NCBI GenBank assembly: GCA_014359885.1
Contig: JACIYN010000023.1
Coordinates: 1 to 64,000 of the forward strand
DNA: 64,000 bases
Source: Desulfacinum sp.
Lineage (GTDB): Bacteria > Desulfobacterota > Syntrophobacteria > Syntrophobacterales > DSM-9756
Direction of reading: 5' to 3'
Made by a program: the position numbers and the translations under genes. This document shows positions 17,498 to 26,497 of this stretch, one piece after another. The notes beneath the pieces were generated by a model. It was not told where the DNA came from, made no database searches, and was given only the letters and a program-made list of their open reading frames with translations. Numbering within the stretch: the first letter of the stretch is position 1; each line of letters opens with the position of its first letter.

Positions 17498-18538
17498 TCA
17501 CTGCACCTGCTTTTCGGCCTCCGCCACCGCGGCCAGGGCCTTTTCGATCCAGGAAGGATCGATTTCCGTCTTGAGCCACTCGATGACGGGCCCCTGGCAG
17601 GCCGCCTTGAACTGGGCCCTCTCTTCAGCCGTGGGCGAGTAGATTTCCATGCCCTGTTCCTTCAGCTTGGAAAGACCCATGGCCGAGTTGAGCTGCTGGA
17701 TGGACCGGCCCACGTTGCCGGCCACGATGGCCGCCTGGCGGATCACCCGGCGCTGTTCGTCCGTGAGCTTCTGGCTGTAGAACTTGTCGTTGATCAGGAT
17801 GAAGTCGGTCCCGTAGGAATGGCCGTCCAGGGTCAGGTACTTCTGCACCTCGGCGAACTTGGCGTTCAGGATGGTCCCCACCGGGTTTTCCTGGCCGTCC
17901 ACCACCTTCTGCTGCAGGGCGCTGTAGACTTCCGGCCACGCGATGGGGGTGGGGGCGGCGCCCAGGGCCTTCACCATGGTGATGTAGAGCGGGGTTTCCA
18001 TGACGCGGATCTTCAGGCCCTTCAGATCGGCCGGGCTGCGGACGGGCCGCTTGGAGTTGGTGAAGTGGCGGAATCCCGTTTCCGCGTAAGCCAGGTTGCG
18101 AAGCCCCGTCTCCTTCAGGAGCGCCTCGGAGAGCTCCTTGCCGAACGGGCCGTCCAGGACCTTCCACGCCACGGCGGGAGAATTAAAAAGATAGGGGATG
18201 TCCAGCACCATGGCCGGGCGGAAGTAGCCCGCGATGGCCCCCGAGACGATGCACATCTGGATGGTTCCCAGCTTGGTGGATTCGATCATCTCCCGCTCGC
18301 CGCCCAGCTGGTTGGCGGGAAAGACCTGCACTTCCACCGTTCCGCCGGTTTCCGCCTCCACGATGTCCTTGAAGACGCGGGCGGCCGCCCCCTTCTTGGA
18401 CACGCAAGGATCGTCGGGGTCCGAATGCCCCAGCTTGATGGTCACCTTGTCGGCACTGGCCGTCGCCGGCACCACGACCACCGCGCAGATCAGAACCAGA
18501 ACCCAGAACAAGCCTTGAAAAGCACGCATCCTCTTCAT
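17498..18538 (-). CDS. dctP: TRAP transporter substrate-binding protein DctP
   Basis: A 346-residue periplasmic binding protein. A signal peptide covers residues 1-29 (cleavage near TASA-DKV). The mature part has the DctP features IKLGHSDP, VFPANQLGGEREMIE and the ligand-carboxylate region around residues 165-185 (LKGLKIRVMETPLYITMVKALGAAPTPI, of which the key Arg is in KIRVM). The start is ATG 18538 with GGAGGAAAAACC upstream. It leads the transporter genes, 56 bp after the alcohol dehydrogenase. Confidence 0.95.
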   Translation of the reverse strand: MKRMRAFQGLFWVLVLICAVVVVPATASADKVTIKLGHSDPDDPCVSKKGAAARVFKDIVEAETGGTVEVQVFPANQLGGEREMIESTKLGTIQMCIVSGAIAGYFRPAMVLDIPYLFNSPAVAWKVLDGPFGKELSEALLKETGLRNLAYAETGFRHFTNSKRPVRSPADLKGLKIRVMETPLYITMVKALGAAPTPIAWPEVYSALQQKVVDGQENPVGTILNAKFAEVQKYLTLDGHSYGTDFILINDKFYSQKLTDEQRRVIRQAAIVAGNVGRSIQQLNSAMGLSKLKEQGMEIYSPTAEERAQFKAACQGPVIEWLKTEIDPSWIEKALAAVAEAEKQVQ

Positions 18539-18594
18539 GGTTTTTCCTCCCGCACGTTCACGTTTCCGTTCACCCCCAAAACAAAGGGAGGCCG

Positions 18595-19626
18595 CTAGAT
18601 GTCGAAGACAACCTTCACGGTCTCCCCTTCCCGCAGCGAGTCGAAGGCCTCTTGGGCTTCCTCCAGGCGGAAGCGCCGCGTGATGAGCTTCTTCACGTCC
18701 ACCTTGCCCGTGGCGATCCAGTTCATGGCGCGCAGGAAATGCTTGGGCAGGATCGCCACATCCCCGTGCACCGTCAGTCCCTTGCGCAGCATGGTCACCG
18801 GGCTGAAGGTGGCCTCGGGGTACAGCCCGAAGAGGATCACCCGGCCCCGGGCGGCCGCCAGGTCGAAGGCGAGGCGCGTGGCATTGGGCGAATTGGCCGT
18901 TTCCACCACGATGTCCACACCGCGGCCTCCCGTGGCCTCCCGAATGGCCTGCACCGGATCCTGCTCGCTCAGATTGACGATGCAGTGGGCCCCCAGGGAC
19001 CGGGCCAGTTCAAAGCGCTTCCTATCCTGTTCCAGGCCCACCACGGCCACCATGGAGGCACCGGCGGAGAGAAACGCCTGCAGGTGCAGCATGCCCAGAG
19101 CGCCGGGGCCCAGGATGGCCACCGTTTCGCCCGGAAGCGGCCGAACGTACTCCAGGGTGCGCACGGTGAGACTCAGGGGCTCCAGAAAGGCGGCCTCGAC
19201 AAATTCCATGCCCTCCGGCATGGGGTGGACCAGGTCGGCCGGAACCACCGCGTACTCGGCGAAGGTGCCGTGGCACGTGATGCCCATGTGCTCCCAGTCC
19301 TCGCACATGTTCTTGAAGCCGATCCGGCACTGCTCGCACTTGCCGCACCCGGAAAGGACTTCGAAAGCCACCGGGGTGCCGGGCTGGAGTCCCTGCACCT
19401 CGGCGCCCGCCTCCTCCACGATCCCGGCGCCCTCGTGGCCCATGATGAGCGGGATGGGTACGGGTTTTCGCCCGATGTAGCGGTTGGTGAGAATGGAGAC
19501 GTCCGAATAGCAGATGCCGGCTGCCTTCATGCGGACGAGCACGTCGCGCGGGCCCGGTTGAGGCCTGGGGACGTCCGCCACCTGAAGGGAGCCGGCCTGT
19601 TCCGTGGCTTTGATGATGGCCTTCAT
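18595..19626 (-). CDS. Zinc-dependent alcohol/polyol dehydrogenase (MDR family)
   Basis: A 343-residue medium-chain dehydrogenase. The catalytic zinc ligands look like C39, H64 and E65. The structural zinc site is C94, C97, C100 and C108, and the NAD-binding motif GPGALG is at 173-178. The family is usually 340-360 residues long. I chose ATG 19626 because AAGGATGA precedes it; an earlier in-frame ATG (19659) has no ribosome site. It probably oxidises a polyol or sugar acid in the catabolic run. The 203-bp gap before it holds a family A half-palindrome. Confidence 0.9.
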   Translation of the reverse strand: MKAIIKATEQAGSLQVADVPRPQPGPRDVLVRMKAAGICYSDVSILTNRYIGRKPVPIPLIMGHEGAGIVEEAGAEVQGLQPGTPVAFEVLSGCGKCEQCRIGFKNMCEDWEHMGITCHGTFAEYAVVPADLVHPMPEGMEFVEAAFLEPLSLTVRTLEYVRPLPGETVAILGPGALGMLHLQAFLSAGASMVAVVGLEQDRKRFELARSLGAHCIVNLSEQDPVQAIREATGGRGVDIVVETANSPNATRLAFDLAAARGRVILFGLYPEATFSPVTMLRKGLTVHGDVAILPKHFLRAMNWIATGKVDVKKLITRRFRLEEAQEAFDSLREGETVKVVFDI

Positions 19627-19730
19627 GGTTTCATCCTTCTCGATCGCAAAGCGCGCCAAGGAAAATCCTTTGAATCGTTTGCCGAAATTCTTACATGGGG
19701 AAGCGACCTGGCTCCGCCCACGGGGGATGC

Positions 19731-19762
19731 GCGGGCGGGCCTAAAGCCCGCCCCCACAGAAC
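19731..19762. repeat. Family A half-palindrome
   Basis: One family A palindrome (GCGGGCGGGCCTAAAGCCCG and its closing bases) lies in the gap between the creatininase-like gene and the alcohol dehydrogenase. No gene lies in that 203-bp gap. Confidence 0.75.
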
Positions 19763-19829
19763 CCGTTGACCTTTTCGGGAGGGCCGGGGATCCGCCGGGA
19801 AAAGGACCGCCCGACCGCACGCCTCCCCA

Positions 19830-20795
19830 TCACGGAGGAAAGCCGAGGACGTACAGGTGTTTGCCGCCCTTGGTGGGCCCTTTGAGGATGTCCTCCAGCA
19901 GCTTGGGATCCCGCTGGCTCATCTGTTCCACCGGAGGCAGCTTGCCCGCCGGGAAGCGCTCCAGGATGTCGTTGTGGAGCTGGACCATGTAGTCCAGGAA
20001 CTTTTCGATGGACGGGACCGCCTTGGCCGGATCCGCCTTGCTGGGCTTGCCCAGAACGCCTTCCGGGAACATGACGCATTCGATGCCGCCGGCTCCCACG
20101 TGGCAGTGACCCGGGATGGGATAGCCGTAGATGTCCCCGCCCCGGTCGATGTGCCCCGGCGGCAGGTAGCCACGGATCTGGGTGTCTTCGGCCCATTCGG
20201 GGCGGCACAGCTCGGGAAAGAGGGCCATGGAGATGGACTGTTCGGCTTCGCAGGCGTGCTGGAAGGGCTCCTCGTAGGGACCGCCGTGGGCCTTGTCCAT
20301 GAGCGTCTGGCCCATCACCCGGGGGACATCCACGAAGAAGAGCATGCACGGAACCTGGTAGCGCTTTCCGAATTCCTGGAGCGCCGATGGGATGATGTAT
20401 TCCTGACCGTGCAGGCTGATCCAGATCTGCTTGCGGAATCCCGTGTTCCAGAACCCGGCGATCATGGCCCGGATGTAGTCGGAAAACACGTCGTCCGGGA
20501 TGACCACCGTGCCGGGCTGGCCCAGGTGGTGGAACGGATGGGACCCGTAGTGGAGCGGTTCGGCCACCGTACAGCCCGTGGCCTTGGCCACCTCTTCGGC
20601 CAGCCGGGTCACCACGAAGGTGTCTTCGCCGAAGGGACCGGCCGATCCGTGATTCTCGGTGGATCCCACAGGGACGATGAGGATGTCGTTTTTCTGCAGA
20701 CGCTCCTCCACTTCCCTTTTGGTCATGGTCTGGAAGTAGATCCCGGTGGGCTTGTCCATGTGTCCGCCTTCCGGCGGGAGCTTCCATTTGGACAT
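19830..20795 (-). CDS. Creatininase-family hydrolase
   Basis: A 321-residue metal-dependent hydrolase of the creatininase superfamily. Likely metal ligands are E47, H49 and D58 in the motif VPVGSTENHGSAGPFGEDTF; a further conserved Glu is expected near EAEQSIS. Members hydrolyse C-N bonds in rings, and one branch (IolN) opens an inosose ring in Thermotoga inositol breakdown, where it sits beside a zinc dehydrogenase as here. That link is a possibility only, because the other inositol genes are absent. The start ATG 20795 follows AAAGGAGGCC. It lies 22 bp after the cupin gene. Confidence 0.8.
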   Translation of the reverse strand: MSKWKLPPEGGHMDKPTGIYFQTMTKREVEERLQKNDILIVPVGSTENHGSAGPFGEDTFVVTRLAEEVAKATGCTVAEPLHYGSHPFHHLGQPGTVVIPDDVFSDYIRAMIAGFWNTGFRKQIWISLHGQEYIIPSALQEFGKRYQVPCMLFFVDVPRVMGQTLMDKAHGGPYEEPFQHACEAEQSISMALFPELCRPEWAEDTQIRGYLPPGHIDRGGDIYGYPIPGHCHVGAGGIECVMFPEGVLGKPSKADPAKAVPSIEKFLDYMVQLHNDILERFPAGKLPPVEQMSQRDPKLLEDILKGPTKGGKHLYVLGFPP

Positions 20796-20817
20796 GACTT
20801 GGCCTCCTTTACCGCTT

Positions 20818-21180
20818 TCAGGACAGGCGGTGGCTGGGCAGTTGCGGGGAATAGATCCACACGAACTTCAGGTTCACATCGCCCGTATTGACGATCTTGT
20901 GGGCCTTTCCGGGAGGGTTGTAGATGCACACGCCCGGCTCCAGAGGGATCTCCTCGTCTTCGGTCACGAAGACCCCCCGGCCCTCCAGAAAGAACATCAC
21001 CTCCTCCTCGGTGTCGTGCTTGTGCTCGGGAACCATTCCGCCCGGATGGGTCTCGTTGACCCCCATGGCCAGGTTCTTGGCTCCCACGGTCTTTTCGGAA
21101 ACGAGAATCCACGAGGTGCGCGGCGGATCCCTGCGTTCCCCTTCCACGTCCTTGATGTGAATCACCTTGACTCCGGACAT
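20818..21180 (-). CDS. Cupin-domain protein
   Basis: A 120-residue single-domain cupin. Metal-binding residues are visible in HPGGMVPEHKHDTEEEVMFFLEG (two His, one Glu cut here as HKHDTEEE) and the later His in PPGKAHKIVN. I chose ATG 21180 because GGAGG precedes it by five bases. Stand-alone cupins in sugar-acid clusters are often isomerases, epimerases or sensors, so no exact role is claimed. It sits between the SDR and the hydrolase. Confidence 0.8.
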   Translation of the reverse strand: MSGVKVIHIKDVEGERRDPPRTSWILVSEKTVGAKNLAMGVNETHPGGMVPEHKHDTEEEVMFFLEGRGVFVTEDEEIPLEPGVCIYNPPGKAHKIVNTGDVNLKFVWIYSPQLPSHRLS

Positions 21181-21226
21181 TGGTTCCTCCCTGATCTGCT
21201 CGTGTCCTTCCAATCCCAATGGCGCC

Positions 21227-21979
21227 TCAGCGCATGTAGATGCCTCCGTTGATGTCCAGGGTGACCCCCGTGATCCAGCCCGCCCCTTCCGAGGCCAGAA
21301 AGAGGACCGCGTTGGCCACGTCTTCCGGGTAGCCGTCCTTGTGGACCGCCCGGCCCACGTTCCACGTGGCGAACACCTCGGGGGGGACCTGCTTGGTCAG
21401 TTCGGTCATGATGGGTCCCGGCGCCACGGCGTTCACCGTGATGCCCGCCGGCCCCACTTCCCGCGCCAGGGTCTGGGTGAGTCCCACGACCCCCGCCTTG
21501 GCCGCCGCGTAGTCCACGGCCACTCCGGGCCGGCCGGTGCGCCCTCCGAGAGAGGAGATGTTGACGATGCGGCCGTAGCTGCGACTCTTCATGTGGGGGA
21601 CCACCGCCTTACAGGCGATGAAGGTGCCCGTCAGGTTGACCCGCACCACCCACTCGAATTCCTCCACGGTCTTCTGCTCGATGGGCTTGTGGCGCAGGAC
21701 CCCGGCGCAATTGACCAGGATGTCCACGCGGCCGTGTCGGGACACCACGGCATCCACCACCTCCCGAACCCCGGCCTCGTCGGTCACGTCCGTCTGAAAG
21801 CCGAACGCCCGCTGCCCGGATGCGTCCAGAAGAGAAGCCCGGCGTTCCGCCTCGTCACCGTCCACGTCCAGCAGGACCGCCACGGCCCCCGCCTCCACGA
21901 ACGCCTGTGCGATGGCCGCCCCCAGGCCCCGTGCGCCGCCCGTAATGATCGCCACCCGTCCTTCAAAGGATCCGCACAT
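21227..21979 (-). CDS. Short-chain dehydrogenase/reductase (SDR)
   Basis: A 250-residue classical SDR. The NAD(P)-binding motif TGGARGLG is at 13-20, NCAG at 90-93, and the catalytic residues are S143, Y157 and K161 in YAAAK. An acidic residue (D38 in LLDVD) suggests NAD preference. It closely follows the aldehyde ferredoxin oxidoreductase (11-bp gap). It likely oxidises or reduces a hydroxyl of the pathway substrate. Confidence 0.9.
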   Translation of the reverse strand: MCGSFEGRVAIITGGARGLGAAIAQAFVEAGAVAVLLDVDGDEAERRASLLDASGQRAFGFQTDVTDEAGVREVVDAVVSRHGRVDILVNCAGVLRHKPIEQKTVEEFEWVVRVNLTGTFIACKAVVPHMKSRSYGRIVNISSLGGRTGRPGVAVDYAAAKAGVVGLTQTLAREVGPAGITVNAVAPGPIMTELTKQVPPEVFATWNVGRAVHKDGYPEDVANAVLFLASEGAGWITGVTLDINGGIYMR

Positions 21980-21990
21980 ACCCGCTCCTT

Positions 21991-23718
21991 TCAGAAAACG
22001 TCGTCCGGAGGATCCGCCTTCCAGGTTCTTTCCAGATCCTCCACGGGAAGATCGAAGACGGTGTTGTGGGGCGGCAGCGGCTCATCCCGCATGAATTCGG
22101 GAAGGTCGCCCGGCTCCACCACCCCCGCCCGCTCGTTGAACGTCCTCTCATTGGCCAGACACGCGGCCGCAAAGGCCCGCACGTCCCGGTAGGTCCATCC
22201 CCATCCGTAACGCGCGTTCAACAGGTCGGCGATGAGCCCGGGCCTCTTCACGAAGGCCGGCCGGATAAAGAGGCACACCCCCAGGCTGTCCAGGACGGCG
22301 GCCCTCAGCTGCAGGCGCCGGGACACCTCGGCCTGCCCCTCGGTACCGCGCGGATCGACGGTCCCGGCCGTCTCCAGGGCGTTGCCCGCCGTGTGGTCCG
22401 CCCCCATGGGCGACGTGGCGTAGGTGACGCCGATACCCTTCAAAGACCGGGGGTCATAAGCCGGAATGGCCTGTCCCTTGACCACGGGGACGCGCCGCAC
22501 GTTGAAAACGGCCCCTGTGATCGCCGCCCCGTTCCCGATGATCCGCCCCAGGGGCGTCCCCCGACGGACCTCGTGGAGCAGCGCCTTGGCCGCCTCGGCA
22601 TCCCCGAAGTCCAACACGCCGGCCTCCATGGCCACGCCGATGGCCGCTCCCGTTTCGATGGCGTCCAGGCCCACCTCGTTACAGAGGCGGTTGAGTTCCG
22701 CGATGGCGTCGATGTCGTCGATGCCGCAGTTGGATCCCAGAAGGGCGATGTTTTCATATTGAATGGAGGCCACGATGGCCTTTCCGGCCGCGTCCGCAAA
22801 CACGTTGGAACACTGAATGACGCAGCCCTTGACGCAAGGCGTTCCCTTTCGGGCATCTCCGCCCCGCTTGTCGATGAGCGACGCGATGGCCTCGCCCGAG
22901 ATCTTGAGGGCCCCCTCGAAGTTGCCCGACCGGAAGTTGCGCGTGGGAAGTATGCCCAGCTCGTTACACAGGGCCAGCACCGCGGGCGTGCCGAAGTTGT
23001 GGCGGTTTTCCGTCTTGGGATCCTCCAAAAGGAGACGCGCCAGCTCCTTGCCCGCCTCGCTCAAGGCCTTGGCGTCGTGGAACTGCGGGGCGGGGGCGTC
23101 CTGCGGGTCGAAGACCATGGCCTTGATTCCCTTGGAGCCCATGACCGCCCCCAGGCCCCCCCGGGCGGCGTAACGAACCTGCACCCCCGTGTGGTCCACG
23201 GTGGCGATCCCCGCGGCGCGCATGCCCATCTCGCCCGCCGGGCCGATACAGAGAACGCCCACCCTCTCCCCGAACCGATGGCGCAGGAAGCGGCAGGTAT
23301 CGGACACGGAGGCACGCCGGAGTTCCGGCATGTCCATCAGCCGCGCGCCGTGGGCGTCCACGAAGAGCACGCGCGGGACAAAAGAGGCGGGGGCATCCTC
23401 CAGGATCACGGCCCGGATCCCCAAGCGCCCCAGTGCCTGACCGGCCGTGCCGCCCACGTTGGCTTCCTTCACGCCCTGGGTGAGCGGGCTCTTGGCGCCC
23501 AGGGAGATCCGGCCCGCCGTGGTCACCCGGGTGTCTCCCAAGAGGCCCGAAGCCACGATGAGCTTGTTTCGACGGCCCAAAGGTTCACAGGTGGGCGGCA
23601 CCTCGCTCAACAGCGCGTGGGCGATCAGCGCGCGCCCCCCCAGGCGGGCCGCATCCCCGCCGCAGGGTTCCCACTCCAGCGCCCCGGTCCGCGTATTGAC
23701 TCTCAGGATCTTTTGCAT
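21991..23718 (-). CDS. Aldehyde ferredoxin oxidoreductase (tungstopterin type)
   Basis: A 575-residue member of the AOR family. The [4Fe-4S] ligands appear as C295-x3-C299-x3-C303 plus C482 (DSLGVC). The pterin-binding regions GRISLGAKSP and GVRYAARGGLGAVMGSK lie in the N-terminal half. Family members are about 570-620 residues, hold a tungsten (or molybdenum) bis-pterin cofactor, and oxidise aldehydes to acids with ferredoxin. The 5' end overlaps the end of the LDH2-type gene by 16 bp, so translation is coupled. The start ATG 23718 has AAGGGGACGGGAC upstream. Confidence 0.93.
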   Translation of the reverse strand: MQKILRVNTRTGALEWEPCGGDAARLGGRALIAHALLSEVPPTCEPLGRRNKLIVASGLLGDTRVTTAGRISLGAKSPLTQGVKEANVGGTAGQALGRLGIRAVILEDAPASFVPRVLFVDAHGARLMDMPELRRASVSDTCRFLRHRFGERVGVLCIGPAGEMGMRAAGIATVDHTGVQVRYAARGGLGAVMGSKGIKAMVFDPQDAPAPQFHDAKALSEAGKELARLLLEDPKTENRHNFGTPAVLALCNELGILPTRNFRSGNFEGALKISGEAIASLIDKRGGDARKGTPCVKGCVIQCSNVFADAAGKAIVASIQYENIALLGSNCGIDDIDAIAELNRLCNEVGLDAIETGAAIGVAMEAGVLDFGDAEAAKALLHEVRRGTPLGRIIGNGAAITGAVFNVRRVPVVKGQAIPAYDPRSLKGIGVTYATSPMGADHTAGNALETAGTVDPRGTEGQAEVSRRLQLRAAVLDSLGVCLFIRPAFVKRPGLIADLLNARYGWGWTYRDVRAFAAACLANERTFNERAGVVEPGDLPEFMRDEPLPPHNTVFDLPVEDLERTWKADPPDDVF

Positions 23719-24773
23719 GTCCCGTCCCCTTCGATGCGAAACGCCAGTTGCAGCTCTTCCAAAAGTCGATTGAGGTTCTCCACCGTCGCGTCATCCACGG
23801 GGATCCCGTCCTCCCCACAACGGGCGGCCCTTTCCGCTTCGATCTCGCCCGGGAGATAGATGCGCTCCACTCCGGCCGCCTTCCTGGAGTTTCGGATCGT
23901 GTCCGCAAAGCCTCCCACCAGGGACCGGAAGGTTTCCAGCGGCATGAAGCGGCGAATATCCACGGCCAGGAAGGCCGCCCCCACCCCGGTGGGCCCCAGG
24001 GGCTTGTGGAAGGTCTTGAGGAAAGGCCCGTATTGGGATCCCGAAAGGATACCGGCGAGAACATCCACGAAGAAGGCCAGACCGTAGCCCTTGGGCCCGC
24101 CGATGGGCACCAGGGACCCTTCCAGGGCCTTCTCCGGATCGGTGGTGGGCCGGCCTTCCGCGTCCAGCGCCCAGCCGGGCGGGATGGATTCCCCGCGCCG
24201 CAGGGCCTGCCGGATCTTTCCCCGGGCCACCAGACTGGAGGACATGTCCAGCACGATGGGAACCGCTCCCTGGGTCGGCACCGCCATGGAGATGGGGTTG
24301 GTGCCGAGCAGAGGCTCCGCTCCCCCCCAGGGAGCCAGGGATGCGGCGGCGTTGCTCATGCACAGCCCGAACATGCCGTTTTCCGCCGCCATGCGGGAGT
24401 AGTAGGCCAGGAAGCCGATGTGGTTGGTGTTACGAACCAAGGCGAAACCCACGCCGTAGGTCCGGGCCTTTTCGATGCACCGGCCCATGGCGGCCGATGC
24501 GGCCACGGCCCCCAGCCCGTTTCCGCCGTCCAGGTGCACCACCGCGTCCTCGTCCTTGAGCACCTGAAGCCGTGTGGGCAGATCCAGGACCCCGGCCTTC
24601 ACGCGATTGGCGATGAGCGGCACGTAAACGCACCCGTGGGTGGAAATCCCGCGCATGTCCGCTTCCACGAGCACCTCGGCCGCCTGCGCGGCCTCCTCCC
24701 TCCCGGCGCCCAGGGCTTCCAAAATCCCCGTGACCGCCTTCAGCAATTCTTCCCGCTTCACCTTCATGATCAT
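23703..24773 (-). CDS. LDH2/malate dehydrogenase-type NAD(P) oxidoreductase
   Basis: A 356-residue member of the LDH2/MDH2/YlbC oxidoreductase family, which act on 2-oxo acids or ureidoglycolate and do not have a Rossmann fold. Key points are H46 in STHG, the NHIGF motif near residue 115, and GGPKGYGLAFFVDVLAGIL (of which GPKGYGL is diagnostic). The start overlaps the stop of the RraA-like gene (ATGA at 24770-24773); an ATG two codons later is also possible. The 3' end overlaps the AOR gene by 16 bp. Confidence 0.92.
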   Translation of the reverse strand: MIMKVKREELLKAVTGILEALGAGREEAAQAAEVLVEADMRGISTHGCVYVPLIANRVKAGVLDLPTRLQVLKDEDAVVHLDGGNGLGAVAASAAMGRCIEKARTYGVGFALVRNTNHIGFLAYYSRMAAENGMFGLCMSNAAASLAPWGGAEPLLGTNPISMAVPTQGAVPIVLDMSSSLVARGKIRQALRRGESIPPGWALDAEGRPTTDPEKALEGSLVPIGGPKGYGLAFFVDVLAGILSGSQYGPFLKTFHKPLGPTGVGAAFLAVDIRRFMPLETFRSLVGGFADTIRNSRKAAGVERIYLPGEIEAERAARCGEDGIPVDDATVENLNRLLEELQLAFRIEGDGTCKRS

Positions 24774-25441
24774 TCCTCGACCAGCCCCAAACGCTCAAAG
24801 ACCGCGTCCAGTTTGTTGTAGGAAACGCTGGAAACCCCGCTCCGAAGCACTTCCGCCTTCTCCTCTTCCTTGGCGACCCGCTTGAGAGAAGCCTCCAGAA
24901 CGTGGGCCACTCGTGCACGCTCCACCACCACGATGCCGTCGTCGTCTCCCAGGATCAGGTCCCCCGGATGCACCACCACTTCTCCGAAGAGTACCGGGTG
25001 GTTCACCAGGCCCAGCACCCCCTTGGTGGTGCCGCGGATGCACGTCCCCCGGCAGAAAACGGAAAATCCCATCTCGGCGATGGAGGCGCTGTCGCGCACG
25101 CAGCCGTCGATGGCAAGCCCTCCGATTCCCCGGGCCACGGCGGACGTGGCCATGAGATCCCCGAAATAGCCGGCGTCCGGGTAGCCGCCCGTGGCGGCCA
25201 CGATCACATCGCCCGGCTGGGCGATCTCCAGGGCCTTGTGGAGCATGAGATTGTCCCCGGGCCGACACAGGACGGTGAGGGCCGGGCCCAGCAGGCGCAT
25301 GCCGGTCCGAAGGGGCTTGATGGACGGATGGACGGAGCCCCGCCTGCCCGACGCCTCGTAAACGGTGGCCGAACCCAGGGTTCGAAAAGGAGCCAATGCA
25401 TCTTCGGAAAACCTTTCCACGTGCCTGATCACATGTGCCAT
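24770..25441 (-). CDS. RraA-like / HMG-type aldolase
   Basis: A 223-residue protein of the RraA/4-hydroxy-4-methyl-2-oxoglutarate aldolase family. Motifs are GDVIVAATGG, GYFGDLMATSAVARGIGGL and DGCVRD, with the substrate- and metal-binding residues in the last. Family members either act as 2-oxo-acid aldolases or bind RNase E. In a catabolic cluster the aldolase or decarboxylase reading is likelier. The start ATG 25441 lies eight bases after the gntR stop codon. Confidence 0.85.
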   Translation of the reverse strand: MAHVIRHVERFSEDALAPFRTLGSATVYEASGRRGSVHPSIKPLRTGMRLLGPALTVLCRPGDNLMLHKALEIAQPGDVIVAATGGYPDAGYFGDLMATSAVARGIGGLAIDGCVRDSASIAEMGFSVFCRGTCIRGTTKGVLGLVNHPVLFGEVVVHPGDLILGDDDGIVVVERARVAHVLEASLKRVAKEEEKAEVLRSGVSSVSYNKLDAVFERLGLVEE

Positions 25442-25449
25442 GACGAGCT

Positions 25450-26112
25450 CTATCCTTTCGTGGGCAAGATGAGTCCCATGAGAAACGCCGCGGCGTTGCG
25501 CAGATGGGCCTGCACGGCGGATTCGGCCCGCTCCGGGTCGCCTTCCAGGAGGGCGTCCAGGATCTCCAGGTGCTCGGCGCGGATTTCCTGGCGGCGCACC
25601 TGGGTGAAACGGTTGCCGAACTGGTTGCGGATTCGGATGATGTGGTCCAGAAGGCGAAGGTACGCCTGGGTCAGCTTTTGGTTGTTGAGCACGCCGATGA
25701 GATAGAGGTGGATGTCCTCGTCGGATCCCCAGGTGGAAGCCTGCCCTTCCTGCTTTTGGGAGGCGGACTGTTCCAGTTCCCGCTTCTTGGCCCGCACCTC
25801 TTCCTTGTCGCAGAGAAGGGCCGCCCGCTTGGCCGCGCCGCACTCCAGAATCTCGCGGATCTCGAAGATTTCCCGGATGTCCTGGAACGTGATGGTGGAA
25901 ACGGCGGATCCCCGCCCCGGGACGTTTTCCACCAGCCCCTCCTTTTCCAGCTCTCGAAGGGCTTCGCGGACGGGGGTCTTGCTCACGCTCAGTTCCTTGG
26001 CCAGGTCCATCTCGTTGATGGGGTAGCCGGGGGGAAGGGAGCCGTCCAGGATGCGCTGTTTGATGGCGCCGTAGACGATGGCCTTCTTGTTGAGGGTCTT
26101 TTCCATGCCCAT
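25450..26112 (-). CDS. GntR-family regulator, FCD (FadR) type
   Basis: A 220-residue regulator. The N-terminal winged helix-turn-helix covers residues 10-75 (YGAIKQRILDG, ELSVSKTPVREALRELEKEGLV of which TPVREALR is diagnostic). The FCD-type ligand domain covers residues 85-215. It is first in the minus-strand run and most likely represses it until a pathway acid binds. Two palindromes lie 32-56 bases upstream of its start. The start ATG 26112 is used; a second ATG (26106) follows two codons on. Confidence 0.93.
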   Translation of the reverse strand: MGMEKTLNKKAIVYGAIKQRILDGSLPPGYPINEMDLAKELSVSKTPVREALRELEKEGLVENVPGRGSAVSTITFQDIREIFEIREILECGAAKRAALLCDKEEVRAKKRELEQSASQKQEGQASTWGSDEDIHLYLIGVLNNQKLTQAYLRLLDHIIRIRNQFGNRFTQVRRQEIRAEHLEILDALLEGDPERAESAVQAHLRNAAAFLMGLILPTKG

Positions 26113-26143
26113 GGGGTGACTCCGGATTGAGAATACGCATCAG

Positions 26144-26168
26144 ATACTTTGAGTATACCGACGGTATA
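26144..26168 (-). promoter_or_regulatory. Candidate GntR operator: two overlapping palindromes
   Basis: ATACT-TTG-AGTAT (26144-26156) overlaps by three bases the perfect palindrome TATACC-GAC-GGTATA (26154-26168), directly upstream of the GntR gene. A GTATAC core is common in operators of GntR-family regulators. Placement fits autoregulation and control of the downstream catabolic operon. Confidence 0.6.
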
Positions 26169-26497
26169 ACGAGCGGCCGCCCCTGTCAACCCAAAAGAGC
26201 CGAGGACGGTGTGGGCCCCACAGCCCCCTCCCGGACCCTTGGCCGCCCTCGGGATTGTTGCGGCCCGCGCCGTGGAGACCCGGGAACTTTTCCGGCAGCG
26301 GCTCGCCGGTTCAGGCGGGCGGGGATCCACCCCGCCCCTACGCCACGGGATCAATTCGTAATTGTGGGGCGAGCCAGGACTCGCCCCTAAGGCCCGCCCT
26401 TCAGGCGCGCACGATGACAAAAGGTGAAAGACCGGCGCTTTCCGGCCTTCGCTCCGTTGTGGTAAAAGGCGGAAGATTCCGACACCGGAAAGGAGCC
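26169..26497. other. Intergenic region with a family A half-palindrome
   Basis: This stretch separates gntR and recQ, which diverge. It contains a half-palindrome (GGCGGGCGGGGATCCACCCC, 26316-26340) and a second small inverted repeat (GGGGCGAGCC...GACTCGCCCC near 26364). No coding frame is convincing. Confidence 0.55.

Noticed and set aside
24770..26140. Single 456-residue fusion of GntR region and RraA-like protein
   Set aside because: The upstream part is the wrong frame of the GntR gene. The RraA-like gene has its own start at 25441 and ends as expected.
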